64,000 bases of DNA. Source: Prevotellaceae bacterium. GTDB lineage: Bacteria > Bacteroidota > Bacteroidia > Bacteroidales > Bacteroidaceae. Shown one piece after another: positions 7,615 through 16,521 of this stretch. The DNA is taken from contig JABZKU010000005.1 in assembly GCA_015257125.1 (NCBI GenBank), positions 48,286-112,285 of the forward strand, read 5' to 3'. The position numbers and the translations under genes are program-made. Below the pieces are notes generated by a model, which worked only from the letters and a program-made list of their open reading frames with translations, did no database searches and had not been told where the DNA came from. Position 1 is the first letter of the stretch. Every line of letters starts with the position of its first letter.

Positions 7615-8598
7615 GCAGCAGGTGGAAAGGGCGAGGAAAGTCAAGCGCTCTCGCCGGTAGGTGGTGGTCAAAGGGGAAAAGGGCCTGCGCCGGCGATAGA
7701 AAACTGTGCGATAGAGTGGGGAAGTGGCCCATCTCGTTAGGCAGATCGGGAGGAAAAGAAAGAGGTGCGAGAAGAGGGTGGAAAAACAAGACGACTTTTG
7801 CCAGAAAATGGACTACTTTTCGCGAAAAGTAGTGAGGAAATAAGGAAAAGTACGCGGGGGTAATCCGTCTTTTCGCACAACGAGAGCATGCAACCCACCG
7901 CTTTCGCTTGTAACGTGAGGAAAAAGTGTAGGCCGTGTTCGCGATAGCGCGCAAAGTTTTTATTCCTTTGGAAATCGGTGTCGGTTGTGAGGGGAAACCT
8001 GCCCACCGCTGTGGGAGAATGGCGTACCCCCGGGAGTATGATCGCTTTCGTGAAGGGAAGAACAGAATTTTTGTCATTACGATAAGGGGACTTGTAGGTA
8101 TAAGTCTTTGGCTTTCTTGCGGTGTTTGGCTTGTAAAAGAAATTCGGAGAGATGGAGTGTCGCCATGTGGCGGGAGAGGAGAAAATGTAAGTCGACCGTT
8201 TGAGGTGAAGCCCTTGTTGCTTGCTGCTAAAACCCCTCAGATTGAGCAATAGAAGCGAAAGGATAACGAAATAATGCCAACTGCTAACCGAGGTGCCCGA
8301 AGGGGCGAAACGTTTTCTTCGGCTTTTTTTTGACAATCGATTTCGTGAATGAAAGCAACGTAGAGAAGTGGTCTTTTGATGAGCGCGTAAATGGGGAAGC
8401 ACTTGTGGTAAAGCGTAGAAAAGCACAATCTTAGGCAGCGCGAAGAGGGGCTCCTTCAACAAGTTGGCAGTAGGTGTTCGTTTGGGGGAATGGTGCGGGA
8501 AAACTGCACGTCGGTCGCTCGCTTGTGCAATTTCTGTGCAGTTGAGGCGCCATCGAAAAAGCTGTTTGAGTAAATATCTTACATTGCCTCGCCAATCC
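7615..8598. other. About 1 kb of non-coding DNA
   Basis: No credible gene. A 289-codon open frame on the minus strand (7737-8606) has an odd composition rich in Ser, Arg, Lys, Pro and Phe, with no family resemblance. The only structure seen is the 21-base repeat pair at 7791-7848. No promoter-terminator pair defining an RNA could be picked out. Confidence 0.5.
7791..7848. repeat. Short array of 21-base repeats
   Basis: ACGACTTTTGCCAGAAAATGG (7791) and ACTACTTTTCGCGAAAAGTA (from 7812) are successive units with a 21-base period, followed by a decayed third unit. The second unit contains a perfect 22-base palindrome (7812-7833). It belongs to the same family as the arrays near 38.4, 45.0 and 60.0 kb. 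Confidence 0.6.
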
Positions 8599-8630
8599 TT
8601 TGGCAATACGGAGATTATATATTACTTTTG
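8599..8630 (+). promoter_or_regulatory. Promoter of the 8.7 kb gene
   Basis: TTTG (8599-8602), exactly 20 bases, then TACTTTTG (8623-8630): a full match to the Bacteroidota consensus, with a leader of about 90 bases. Confidence 0.75.
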
Positions 8631-8727
8631 CATAGACGCCCTGTTTTCATTTGTTGCGTGATGCAGCGCGTTAAATCGAATAACAATACGAACCTGAGAG
8701 GTTTACCTCTTTCAACCCTACTGCTCA

Positions 8728-9369
8728 ATGGGAATATTTTCCAAACTCTTCGGTCGAAAAGACGCTGAAAGCAACGCGCCCGGATGGCGTGTGGGAGGAA
8801 CCGAAGACTTCATGACCTTGATTCGTGTTTACTACCAAGCGGTGATGGCCACCAATTTCGGCCTGCATGATCTGCGTACGTTGCCCGATCTGCGTGTGTT
8901 CAAGCAAACACTGAAAGTGCCGACGGTGAACAACCGCATCGGACCGGGCGAAAAGAAAAAGTGCCGCACGATGATGAACGAGTTGTACGGCATGCCCGAA
9001 AGTTTTTTCGATGAAATCGACAGCAGCGTCAAGCGTAATTGCCGTAAGGTGAACGACATGCAGACCTATTTGATGCAATTCCAAGGTTTCTCGCAGGAAC
9101 TGATGATGCTCATGGGCAATTTGCTCAATTGGAAATTCCGTTTGCCCGGTTTCCTCAAGGGCGTACTGCGCAACCTCACCGCAAAAGCCGTGCACGATAT
9201 CTTCGAAAAGAACAGTTGGAAAGACGATGCAGTGCGCAAGTCCGTTTTGGCCGTGCGTCAGTACAGTCAGAAGTTGGGCTACTCCGAAACTTGGATGACC
9301 GAATTCGCCTACAATGTCCTGATTCTTGCCAAGAAAGAGCCTAAAGCCGACGCAACGGCCGACGAATAA
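8728..9369 (+). CDS. Conserved hypothetical protein (213 residues)
   Basis: I do not recognise this family. The product is a soluble, basic, mostly helical protein starting MGIFSKLFGRK with no signal peptide or membrane segment. It contains a Met/Leu-rich stretch in the middle (FSQELMMLMGNLLNW) and an acidic tail. It has a full consensus promoter and sits 35 bases upstream of the coiled-coil/zapA/rny genes on the same strand, which suggests co-transcription and perhaps a house-keeping role. Codon use resembles its neighbours. A short inverted repeat lies in the leader near 8697. Confidence 0.75.
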   Translation: MGIFSKLFGRKDAESNAPGWRVGGTEDFMTLIRVYYQAVMATNFGLHDLRTLPDLRVFKQTLKVPTVNNRIGPGEKKKCRTMMNELYGMPESFFDEIDSSVKRNCRKVNDMQTYLMQFQGFSQELMMLMGNLLNWKFRLPGFLKGVLRNLTAKAVHDIFEKNSWKDDAVRKSVLAVRQYSQKLGYSETWMTEFAYNVLILAKKEPKADATADE

Positions 9370-9404
9370 ATGCTGAATCTATCGCCCCCTGCGGGCTGCA
9401 ACGC

Positions 9405-9698
9405 ATGACCGAACAAGAACAACGTACATTACAGCTTTTTGAGACGCGAACGCGTCAGCTGATCTTGCAATACCGCGATGCTTCCGAGCTCAACCGGCAA
9501 TTGCAGGACGAGTTGCGTGCGCGCGATCGGCAAATCGAGGAACTCAAAGCGCAACTCGAAGCGCTCACGAAAGAGTATGCCAATCTCAAAACAGCCAAAA
9601 TGATTCAAATCAGTTCGGGCGAGAACGCTTCGGCGCAGAAACGCATTGCAAAGCTCATTCAAGAAATAGACAAGTGCATTGCAACGCTCAATGTCTGA
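9405..9698 (+). CDS. Small coiled-coil protein upstream of ZapA
   Basis: A 97-residue protein that is almost entirely heptad-like coiled coil (about residues 5-65, rich in Gln, Glu, Leu and Arg) followed by a short helical tail ending IDKCIATLNV. It has no signal peptide. It lies 32 bases before zapA on the same strand. By position and shape it could be a partner of ZapA at the division ring, as ZapB is in Enterobacteria, but there is no sequence proof of that. Bacteroidales genomes commonly have such a small coiled-coil gene here. Confidence 0.8.
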   Translation: MTEQEQRTLQLFETRTRQLILQYRDASELNRQLQDELRARDRQIEELKAQLEALTKEYANLKTAKMIQISSGENASAQKRIAKLIQEIDKCIATLNV

Positions 9699-9730
9699 AC
9701 TCCCAAACGACACCCCTACCCGTAAGCGTC

Positions 9731-10048
9731 ATGGCAGAATACACCGACAAACTCTCCATACAGTTGCACGTCAACAGCCGCCCGTTGCAGATCACAATCG
9801 ACCGCGCGAAGGAAGCCACCTACCGCGAGGCCGCGAATCTGATCAATGAGCTTTTCAACCAATATCGCGCCTCCTTTCCCAATCAAACGCCGGAGAAATA
9901 CGAGTCGACGGTCTTGGTGGACTTGGCTTATCGGTTGATTGAAATGGAGAAAAATGCCGATACCTCGCCCTTTGCGGAGACGATCGGCAAATTGAATGAC
10001 GAAATTGAAGAAGCACTCGGCCAACCTACCCTGATGGTCGAAAACTAA
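9731..10048 (+). CDS. zapA: Cell division protein ZapA
   Basis: Small FtsZ-binding protein that promotes FtsZ bundling at the division ring. The 105-residue product starting MAEYTDKLSIQLHV shows the ZapA plan: an N-terminal beta segment with I-x-V-x-[GN]-R-P-L (LHVNSRPLQITID), then YREAANLINELFNQY and a long helix (STVLVDLAYRLIEMEKN). An upstream in-frame ATG at 9674 overlaps the previous gene, so MAEYTD is preferred. It is followed after 47 bases by rny, a usual order in this group. Confidence 0.9.
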   Translation: MAEYTDKLSIQLHVNSRPLQITIDRAKEATYREAANLINELFNQYRASFPNQTPEKYESTVLVDLAYRLIEMEKNADTSPFAETIGKLNDEIEEALGQPTLMVEN

Positions 10049-10095
10049 TGCGTGCTTTCCTCATTATATAATAAGACTACCTACTTATCACATCA

Positions 10096-11634
10096 ATGAA
10101 TTTAACTCTACTCATCGTCGCTTTGGTCTGCATCGTCATCGGTGCCGGCGGCGGATATCTCCTTTTCCGATATGTGTTGACCGGAATGCTCAACCGACAG
10201 TTGGAAGAGGCTGAAAAAGAAGCCCAAGTCATCAAAGAGAAAAAACTGCTCGAAGTCAAAGAGAAGTTCCTTAACAAGAAAGCGGAACTCGAAAAGGAAG
10301 TGCAGCAGCGCAGCCAGCGCATTTTGCAGTCAGAAAACAAACTCAAGCAGCGCGAGATGGTCATCAATCAGCGCCAAGAGGACGTGAACCGTCGCAAGCA
10401 AGAACTCGATTCGCAGCAAGGCCGACTCAAGAATCAAGAACAACTCCTTGCCCGCAAGGAAGAAGAGTTGGGGCGTATGCACGAACGCGAGATTGCCAAA
10501 CTCGAAGAGTTGTCGGGCATCTCGGCCGAAGAGGCACGCAACCACTTGATCGAGAGTTTGAAGGCAGAAGCGCAGACGCACGCCCAAAGCTACATCAACG
10601 AGATCATGGATGAGGCGAAAATCAATGCCAACAAGGAGGCGAAGCGCATTGTCATTCAGACCATTCAGCGAGTGGCCACCGAAACGGCAATTGAAAACAG
10701 CGTCACGGTTTTCCATATCGAGAATGACGACGTGAAAGGTCGCATTATTGGCCGCGAGGGACGAAACATTCGTGCCTTGGAAGCGGCGACCGGCGTAGAA
10801 ATCGTTGTCGACGACACCCCCGAAGCCATTGTTATCAGCGCTTTCGACCCCGTTCGTCGCGAAGTGGCGCGTTTGGCACTCCACAACCTGATTTCGGACG
10901 GCCGTATTCACCCCGCCCGCATCGAAGAAGTGGTGAGCAAGGTGAAAAAACAGGTCGACGAAGAAGTGATCGAAACGGGTAAGCGTACGGCGATTGACCT
11001 CGGTATCCATGGTTTGCACCCCGAACTGATTCGCATTGTCGGTAAAATGAAGTACCGCTCGTCTTATGGGCAGAATTTGCTCCAGCACGCGCGCGAAACA
11101 GCCAATCTTTGCGGCATCATGGCGGCCGAACTCGGACTGAACCCCAAGAAGGCAAAGCGTGCCGGCTTGCTCCACGACATAGGTAAGGTGCCCGATGAGG
11201 AAACCGAACTCCCTCACGCCATCTACGGTGCAAAAATTGCCGAGAAGTACAAGGAGAAACCCGATATTTGCAATGCGATCGGTGCGCACCACGATGAAAT
11301 GGAGATGACCTCACTCATTGCCCCGATTGTGCAGGTCTGTGATGCGATTTCGGGCGCCCGTCCCGGTGCACGCCGCGAAATCGTCGAGGCCTATGTGAAG
11401 CGTTTGAACGACTTGGAGAATATCGCCATGAGCTATCCCGGTGTCGTGAAAACTTACGCCATCCAAGCCGGTAGAGAGTTGCGTGTGATTGTCGGTGCCG
11501 ACAAGATTGACGACAAAGAAATCGAAAATCTTTCGAACAACATCGCAACTCGTATCCAAAACGAAATGACCTATCCGGGTCAAGTGAAAATTACCGTCAT
11601 TCGCGAAACGCGTTCGGTGAGCTACGCCAAGTAG
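10096..11634 (+). CDS. rny: Ribonuclease Y
   Basis: Membrane-anchored endoribonuclease that starts mRNA decay. The 512-residue protein has an N-terminal transmembrane helix (about 4-26), a long charged coiled coil (about 30-170), a KH RNA-binding domain around GRIIGREGRNIRALE (about 217-230), and an HD phosphohydrolase domain with LLHDIGK followed by GAHHDE, the metal-binding residues. The C-terminus ends in the usual YPGQVKITVIRETR. Full length and intact. It is the last gene of the coiled-coil/zapA/rny group; a GC-rich hairpin follows. Confidence 0.97.
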   Translation: MNLTLLIVALVCIVIGAGGGYLLFRYVLTGMLNRQLEEAEKEAQVIKEKKLLEVKEKFLNKKAELEKEVQQRSQRILQSENKLKQREMVINQRQEDVNRRKQELDSQQGRLKNQEQLLARKEEELGRMHEREIAKLEELSGISAEEARNHLIESLKAEAQTHAQSYINEIMDEAKINANKEAKRIVIQTIQRVATETAIENSVTVFHIENDDVKGRIIGREGRNIRALEAATGVEIVVDDTPEAIVISAFDPVRREVARLALHNLISDGRIHPARIEEVVSKVKKQVDEEVIETGKRTAIDLGIHGLHPELIRIVGKMKYRSSYGQNLLQHARETANLCGIMAAELGLNPKKAKRAGLLHDIGKVPDEETELPHAIYGAKIAEKYKEKPDICNAIGAHHDEMEMTSLIAPIVQVCDAISGARPGARREIVEAYVKRLNDLENIAMSYPGVVKTYAIQAGRELRVIVGADKIDDKEIENLSNNIATRIQNEMTYPGQVKITVIRETRSVSYAK

Positions 11635-11646
11635 TCGTCCTGACAC

Positions 11647-11690
11647 GGGGAGTGGTTCGGTGTTCTGATGAAGAGTGCCGAGCCACCCCA
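11647..11690 (+). terminator. Hairpin after rny
   Basis: GGGG plus TGGTTCGG pair with CCGAGCCA plus CCCC around a loop of about 17 bases. No T-run follows, so termination is uncertain. Confidence 0.35.
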
Positions 11691-11799
11691 TCGTATAACT
11701 ACGTTATTTTTACGGCCGATCTGCAATAAATTGTACCCCGTGCCGTTAAAAAGAGAAACCGCGCCTCGAGCGTCTCTAAACGCATTACAGATTTCGCGA

Positions 11800-12465
11800 A
11801 TGCAAACTTTGTCTACTGCCGTGTCGCCTACCGATCAACCTGTGCTCGTTGCAGCCCATTCGGTACTGCCCCCGTCGCTTGCTGTACGACGGGCGAAACG
11901 CGCATTTGATATCGTGGGCGCATTGTTGTGCTTGCTCCTTTTTTCCCCGGTGTTTCTTGTCATTATATTGTTGCAGTGGCTGACATCGGGAAAAAACGTG
12001 TTTTTTCGCCAAGAACGTATTGGGAAAGACGGCCGCCCTTTTTTGATTCTCAAATTCCGCACGATGTGTCAAGATGCAGAAGAGAACGGTCCTCAACTGA
12101 CTCAAATTAAGGATACGACGCGCTGCACGCCTATCGGAGGCTTTTTGCGTCGGCATCACCTCGACGAGTTGCCGCAATTGTGGAATGTGCTTGTGGGAGA
12201 TATGTCATTTGTCGGTTATCGTCCTGAGCGTCAATACTTCATCGATCAGATTTTAGCGCGCGATGCGCGTTATTCGCAGCTCTATGCGATGCGTCCGGGC
12301 ATCACCTCCGAAGCTGCCATCTACAATGGTTACACCGATACGGTCGAAAAGATGCTCCGACGTCTTGAAATGGATCTCGATTACATGCAGCATGCCTCTG
12401 TGGCGCGTGATGTGAACATCATCGCACAAACCTTCTTCTCGCTCCTGCGCAACAATCTCCGATGA
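11800..12465 (+). CDS. Initiating sugar-phosphate transferase (polyprenyl-phosphate glycose phosphotransferase, short form)
   Basis: Starts surface polysaccharide assembly by moving a sugar-1-phosphate from a nucleotide sugar to undecaprenyl phosphate at the inner membrane. The start at 11800 gives 221 residues with the bacterial sugar transferase domain only: a hydrophobic hairpin (AFDIVGALLCLL..), then FFRQERIGKDGRPF, LKFRTM, the HHLDELPQLWNVLVGDMS active-site block, VGYRPER and MRPGITSEAA. Further in-frame ATGs lie upstream but the sequence there is not family-like. The stop overlaps an ATG (12462) in frame with the next gene, so they are co-transcribed. Sugar specificity cannot be read. 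Confidence 0.92.
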   Translation: MQTLSTAVSPTDQPVLVAAHSVLPPSLAVRRAKRAFDIVGALLCLLLFSPVFLVIILLQWLTSGKNVFFRQERIGKDGRPFLILKFRTMCQDAEENGPQLTQIKDTTRCTPIGGFLRRHHLDELPQLWNVLVGDMSFVGYRPERQYFIDQILARDARYSQLYAMRPGITSEAAIYNGYTDTVEKMLRRLEMDLDYMQHASVARDVNIIAQTFFSLLRNNLR

Positions 12466-12494
12466 ACTGCAGGTTCCTCAAGTTATTTCTGAAC

Positions 12495-15008
12495 ATGAAA
12501 CGATTACAAATCCTATTCTTTTTGTTTGCTTTGTTGCTTTGTGTGCCCGCAGTGCATGCACAAAGCACAATGACGGATCAGCAGATCATGGATTTCTATG
12601 TGAAATCGAAGTCTGACGGACGTACTGTGGCGCAGATTGTTACGCAACTTATGGAGCGTGGCGTCACGGTGGAACGTATTCGCAAGATTCGTCGCAACTA
12701 TGAGGCGCAGCAAAAGAAAGAAGTGGTGGGCGCTGACGACATTTCGGGCGTAAGCGGAAAGACCGTGGAACGGCTGCGCAAGGGAAAAAAGGTGCAACAA
12801 ACACCGGATAACAAAAACTTCCCGCAGCGCGACGTTAAGCAGAAAAAGACTGAGGGGCTTTCTCCTTATGAGTTGGAAGAAATGCAGGATCAGGAATTTC
12901 GCGACATGAGCCACGAACTGGAGTTTTTGATGCCTGAAGATTCTTTGCGTCATTTGACCAAACACAAAGAGGACAAAACCAAGAGAGTGTTTGGTCGCGA
13001 CATCTTCAACAACAATAAACTCACTTTCGAGCCTGAAATGAACATTGCGACCCCGAGCGACTACCGTTTGGGACCAGGAGATGCGGTGTATATCGATGTT
13101 TGGGGGGCTTCGCAAAAGCAATACACTTCCACGGTTTCGCCCGAGGGAGTCGTCAATATAGAAGGCTTTGGTCCCGTTCAAGTGAGCGGTATGACTGTGG
13201 CACAGGCCAATGCCAAATTGCGCTCCACCTTGGGAGCGCGTTTCGGAGGCTCGCAGGTGAAACTCACCGTGGGACAGACCAAAACGATCACGGTGAACGT
13301 GATGGGCGAGGTGAAAGTGCCCGGCACTTACACACTCTCTGCTTTCTCGACCGTGTTTCATGCGCTCTATGCGGCGGGAGGTATCAATGACATCGGTACG
13401 CTGCGTGCGATCAAGGTGTATCGCAGCAGTCAGTTGATTTCCACGGTCGATATCTATGATTTCATTCTCAATGGCCGTCTGCGCGGGAACGTTCGTTTGG
13501 CATCCAACGACGTTATTGTTGTAGGGCCTTATGAGTGTGTCGTTGATATCACCGGTAAGGTGAAGCGTCCCATGCGCTACGAAATGAAAACGACCGAAAG
13601 TGTCGGTACACTCATTAAATATGCCGGTGGTTTCACGGGCGATGCCTTTGAAAACAACGTCACCTTGTTCCGAAAATCGGGTGGGGAGAAGAGTATCTAC
13701 TCGCTCAGCGACTTCGAACGGGACAAGTTTCAAGTACGCGATGCCGACTCGGTGAATGTCGACTCGGTTTTGGATCGCTATAAGAACCTCGTTGAGCTGC
13801 GCGGTGCAGTGATGCGCCCCGGAAAATTTCAGATGGACGGTAATATATCTTCCGTTCGTCAACTGCTCGAAGCGGCCGGCGGTTTGACGGAAGAGGCCTT
13901 TGCCAATCGCGGTATTATCCACCGCCGCAAGGCCGATCGCACACTGGAAGTCAAGGAGTTTAACCCTGGTGCCATCCTCTCTCGCCAAGAAGCTGACGAA
14001 ATCCTGAAGAAAGAAGATGTGGTGTTCATTCCTTCTCGCAAGGAAGCCAACGAAGAACTTCGTCTGTCGATCAAAGGCGAAGTGCGTTACCCCGGCACTT
14101 ACAACTATGCCTCAGGAACGACGATTGAATCACTCATTGAACAGGCCGGCGGCCTGACGGACAAAGCGAGCATTGCCAAAGTTGACGTGGCACGTCGCTT
14201 CAGAGACCGAAAAGCCATGTCATCAGGCAACGAAGTGGCACAGTTTTACAGCTTCAGCGTCAAAGATGGCTTTGTAGTCAATGGACGTCCCGGTTTTACG
14301 CTCCAACCCTTTGACGAAGTCTATGTGCGAACATCGCCCGGTTATATCGAACAAAAACACGTCGAAGTGCACGGCGAAGTACTGTTTTCCGGTACTTATG
14401 TGATTACGAAAAAAGACTATCGTCTTTCGGACCTGGTGAAAGCTGCCGGTGGCCAGACGGCACAAGCCTATTTGAAGGGCGCCGTCTTGGAACGACCGCT
14501 GACGGACAGCGAACGACTGAAGCAGCAAGAATTGAAAAAAATCATTTCGATGAACGACTCGACCGATTTACGCAAAATCGAAGTCGGCGATCATAACAAT
14601 GTGGCGATCTATCTTGATAAAGCCCTTTCTCATCCGGGCAATGATTTGTGGGACGTCATTTTGCGTGACGGCGATCGACTCATCATTCCTCAATACAACA
14701 ACACGGTGAGTGTGAGTGGTGAAGTGATGTATCCCACCACTTTGCCTTACAAGCCGGGTGCCTCGCTTTCTTACTACATTGACCAGTGTGGTGGATACAG
14801 CTTGAAAGCGAAAAAGAGCAAGACTTTTGCCACTCAAATGAATGGCATGGTGAGTCGTGTGCGTTCGTCGGGCGACATTCAACCCGGTTGTAACATTGTC
14901 GTGCCCGCGAAGCCTAAGGGCGGTCCGTTCCCATGGACGCAAGTCGTCTCGCTCGCGATGAGTGTGGTGACGCTTGCGGCTATTGTCATCAATGTGATCA
15001 AGAAGTAA
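12495..15008 (+). CDS. Polysaccharide export outer-membrane protein (Wza-like, multiple SLBB domains)
   Basis: Probably forms the outer-membrane/periplasmic channel for export of the polysaccharide. The 837-residue product starts with a signal peptide (MKRLQILFFLFALLLC..VHA). A Bacteroidota-type N-terminal region with DQQIMDFYVKSKSDGRT precedes the Poly_export domain (YRLGPGDAVYIDVWG, about 186-200). About five or six SLBB-type repeats follow, recognisable by VNVMGEVKVPGTY, ELRGAVMRPGKF, LSIKGEVRYPGTY, VEVHGEVLFSGTY and VSVSGEVMYP. A hydrophobic C-terminal helix is present (VVSLAMSVVTLAAIVINVI). The ATG at 12462, which overlaps the previous stop, is an alternative start adding 11 residues. 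Confidence 0.93.
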   Translation: MKRLQILFFLFALLLCVPAVHAQSTMTDQQIMDFYVKSKSDGRTVAQIVTQLMERGVTVERIRKIRRNYEAQQKKEVVGADDISGVSGKTVERLRKGKKVQQTPDNKNFPQRDVKQKKTEGLSPYELEEMQDQEFRDMSHELEFLMPEDSLRHLTKHKEDKTKRVFGRDIFNNNKLTFEPEMNIATPSDYRLGPGDAVYIDVWGASQKQYTSTVSPEGVVNIEGFGPVQVSGMTVAQANAKLRSTLGARFGGSQVKLTVGQTKTITVNVMGEVKVPGTYTLSAFSTVFHALYAAGGINDIGTLRAIKVYRSSQLISTVDIYDFILNGRLRGNVRLASNDVIVVGPYECVVDITGKVKRPMRYEMKTTESVGTLIKYAGGFTGDAFENNVTLFRKSGGEKSIYSLSDFERDKFQVRDADSVNVDSVLDRYKNLVELRGAVMRPGKFQMDGNISSVRQLLEAAGGLTEEAFANRGIIHRRKADRTLEVKEFNPGAILSRQEADEILKKEDVVFIPSRKEANEELRLSIKGEVRYPGTYNYASGTTIESLIEQAGGLTDKASIAKVDVARRFRDRKAMSSGNEVAQFYSFSVKDGFVVNGRPGFTLQPFDEVYVRTSPGYIEQKHVEVHGEVLFSGTYVITKKDYRLSDLVKAAGGQTAQAYLKGAVLERPLTDSERLKQQELKKIISMNDSTDLRKIEVGDHNNVAIYLDKALSHPGNDLWDVILRDGDRLIIPQYNNTVSVSGEVMYPTTLPYKPGASLSYYIDQCGGYSLKAKKSKTFATQMNGMVSRVRSSGDIQPGCNIVVPAKPKGGPFPWTQVVSLAMSVVTLAAIVINVIKK

Positions 15009-15053
15009 ACATAATGTTGATCGCATAGAATTATTTTTCAAGAGAACAGTTGA

Positions 15054-16502
15054 ATGCAATCGTTAGAAAAGCGCTTTGCCAAAGGTTTAGGTTGGGGGCT
15101 GATTGACAATTTTTCGGGCACGGGGATCAATTTCCTCGTGGGAATTCTTTTGGCACGCCAACTTACGCCGGAGATATTCGGCCTTGTTGGCATCGCACTT
15201 GTGGTGGTTACGATTTCTCTCGTGTTGTCAGATGGAGGTTTTTCTAATGCCTTGATTCGCAAACACGAAATCAGTGAGAAAGATTATTCCACGGTGTTTG
15301 TGCTAAACATGGGGGCAGCCCTTTTCGTTTACGTCGTTCTCTTTTTCACAGCGCCATTGATCGCTAGTTTTAACGGGAGCGAAGTGTTGATTCCTGTTAT
15401 CCGGATCTTGGGAACGAATGTAATTTTTGCCTCTTCTGTTGTCGTTCTTAAAGTGCGCCTAACCAAGCAGTTAGACTTCCGCACGCAAGCCGTCGCTTCT
15501 TTGAGCTCCGGTGTGGTGAGTGCTGCGGTGGGGGTGTGGATGGTGTTCAACGATTATGGAATTTGGTCGTTAGTTGCCCAGCAACTTTTGCGTCAATTGC
15601 TCTATGCAGTGGTGTTGTGGCTGTTGGTGCGCTCTTTCCCTAAAATTGATTATTCTTCTGATTCTGCACGTGAGTTGTTCGGTTTTGGTTCGCGTATTCT
15701 CTTTTCTTCCTTACTGACCAACCTCTACAACAACCTCTACTATTTTTTGATCAGTAAAGTCTATACTCCGCGTAAATTGGGGTTATATACTCGTGCGGAT
15801 CAGTTTTCTTCGCTTATTGCGATGAATTTTGCGTTTGTTCTGCAGCGAGTTTCTTTCCCGGTACTTACCGAATGTAGTACAGACTTAAGCAAGTTGACGA
15901 AAGCCTATAGAAAATTGTTGATTACATCGGCTTTCTTTGGCAGTCTGTTCTTCTTTTCGCTGTGTGCCGCTGCCGATCACTTCATCGTGGTGCTTATCGG
16001 TGAGAAATGGCTCGAAGCAGTGCCGATTTTGCGTATTCTAGCGCTTTCTGCCGTCTTCCAACCCTTGGTTGTATTGCATCAAAATATTTTACAGGTCTTC
16101 GGACACGGAAAGTTGTTCCTGCGTCTTGAAATTGTTCGCATTCTGTTTTCTGTACTGGTCATAAGCGTAGGAGTATATCTGGGTTTCGTCTACATGCTTT
16201 GGGGACTCGTGATCGCAGGTATCTTCTCTTTTTGCCTCTATGGCTATTTCGGTGGATTGAATTTGCTCGATTTTGCTTTACCTTGGCAGATTCGCTCGCT
16301 CCTTCCTTCTTTGTGCGGATCAGCGTTGTTAGCTTTGTCGATTTATTTAGTCGGGCTGCCAATGTCTTCCAACTTGTTGGCTTTAGCGGTTCAACTGATT
16401 CTCTTTCTATGCGGAGCAGGCGTATTGATGTTCTATGTTTTCCCAGAGCAGGGTCAGCAAATCCTTACTGTCGTGAACCGCAAGCGCACACAAGTCTCCT
16501 AA
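15054..16502 (+). CDS. Polysaccharide flippase (Wzx/PST family)
   Basis: Predicted to flip lipid-linked polysaccharide units across the inner membrane. The 482 residues form about 12-14 hydrophobic helices. The N-terminal KGLGWGLIDNFSGTGINFLVGILLAR and the LGLYTRADQFSSL block near the middle are typical of the WzxC-like branch of the MATE/PST superfamily. The gene is between the export protein and the chain-length regulator in one run of genes. It is clearly richer in A+T than genes outside the block, which is common for polysaccharide loci and may mean horizontal origin. Confidence 0.9.
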   Translation: MQSLEKRFAKGLGWGLIDNFSGTGINFLVGILLARQLTPEIFGLVGIALVVVTISLVLSDGGFSNALIRKHEISEKDYSTVFVLNMGAALFVYVVLFFTAPLIASFNGSEVLIPVIRILGTNVIFASSVVVLKVRLTKQLDFRTQAVASLSSGVVSAAVGVWMVFNDYGIWSLVAQQLLRQLLYAVVLWLLVRSFPKIDYSSDSARELFGFGSRILFSSLLTNLYNNLYYFLISKVYTPRKLGLYTRADQFSSLIAMNFAFVLQRVSFPVLTECSTDLSKLTKAYRKLLITSAFFGSLFFFSLCAAADHFIVVLIGEKWLEAVPILRILALSAVFQPLVVLHQNILQVFGHGKLFLRLEIVRILFSVLVISVGVYLGFVYMLWGLVIAGIFSFCLYGYFGGLNLLDFALPWQIRSLLPSLCGSALLALSIYLVGLPMSSNLLALAVQLILFLCGAGVLMFYVFPEQGQQILTVVNRKRTQVS

Positions 16503-16521
16503 CTCAATTTTTTGCTTCATC

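Noticed and set aside
7633..7642. GAGGAAAGTC, which resembles conserved region I of RNase P RNA
   Set aside because: Only ten bases match. The expected following bases and the distal ACAGAA-type region are missing, and the segment lies right after a tRNA terminator without a promoter.
7737..8606. 289-codon minus-strand open frame in the gap after tRNA-Val
   Set aside because: Composition (Ser, Arg, Lys, Pro, Phe) is unlike real proteins here, it contains a decayed repeat array, it overlaps another equally open frame, and it crosses the promoter region of the 8.7 kb gene.
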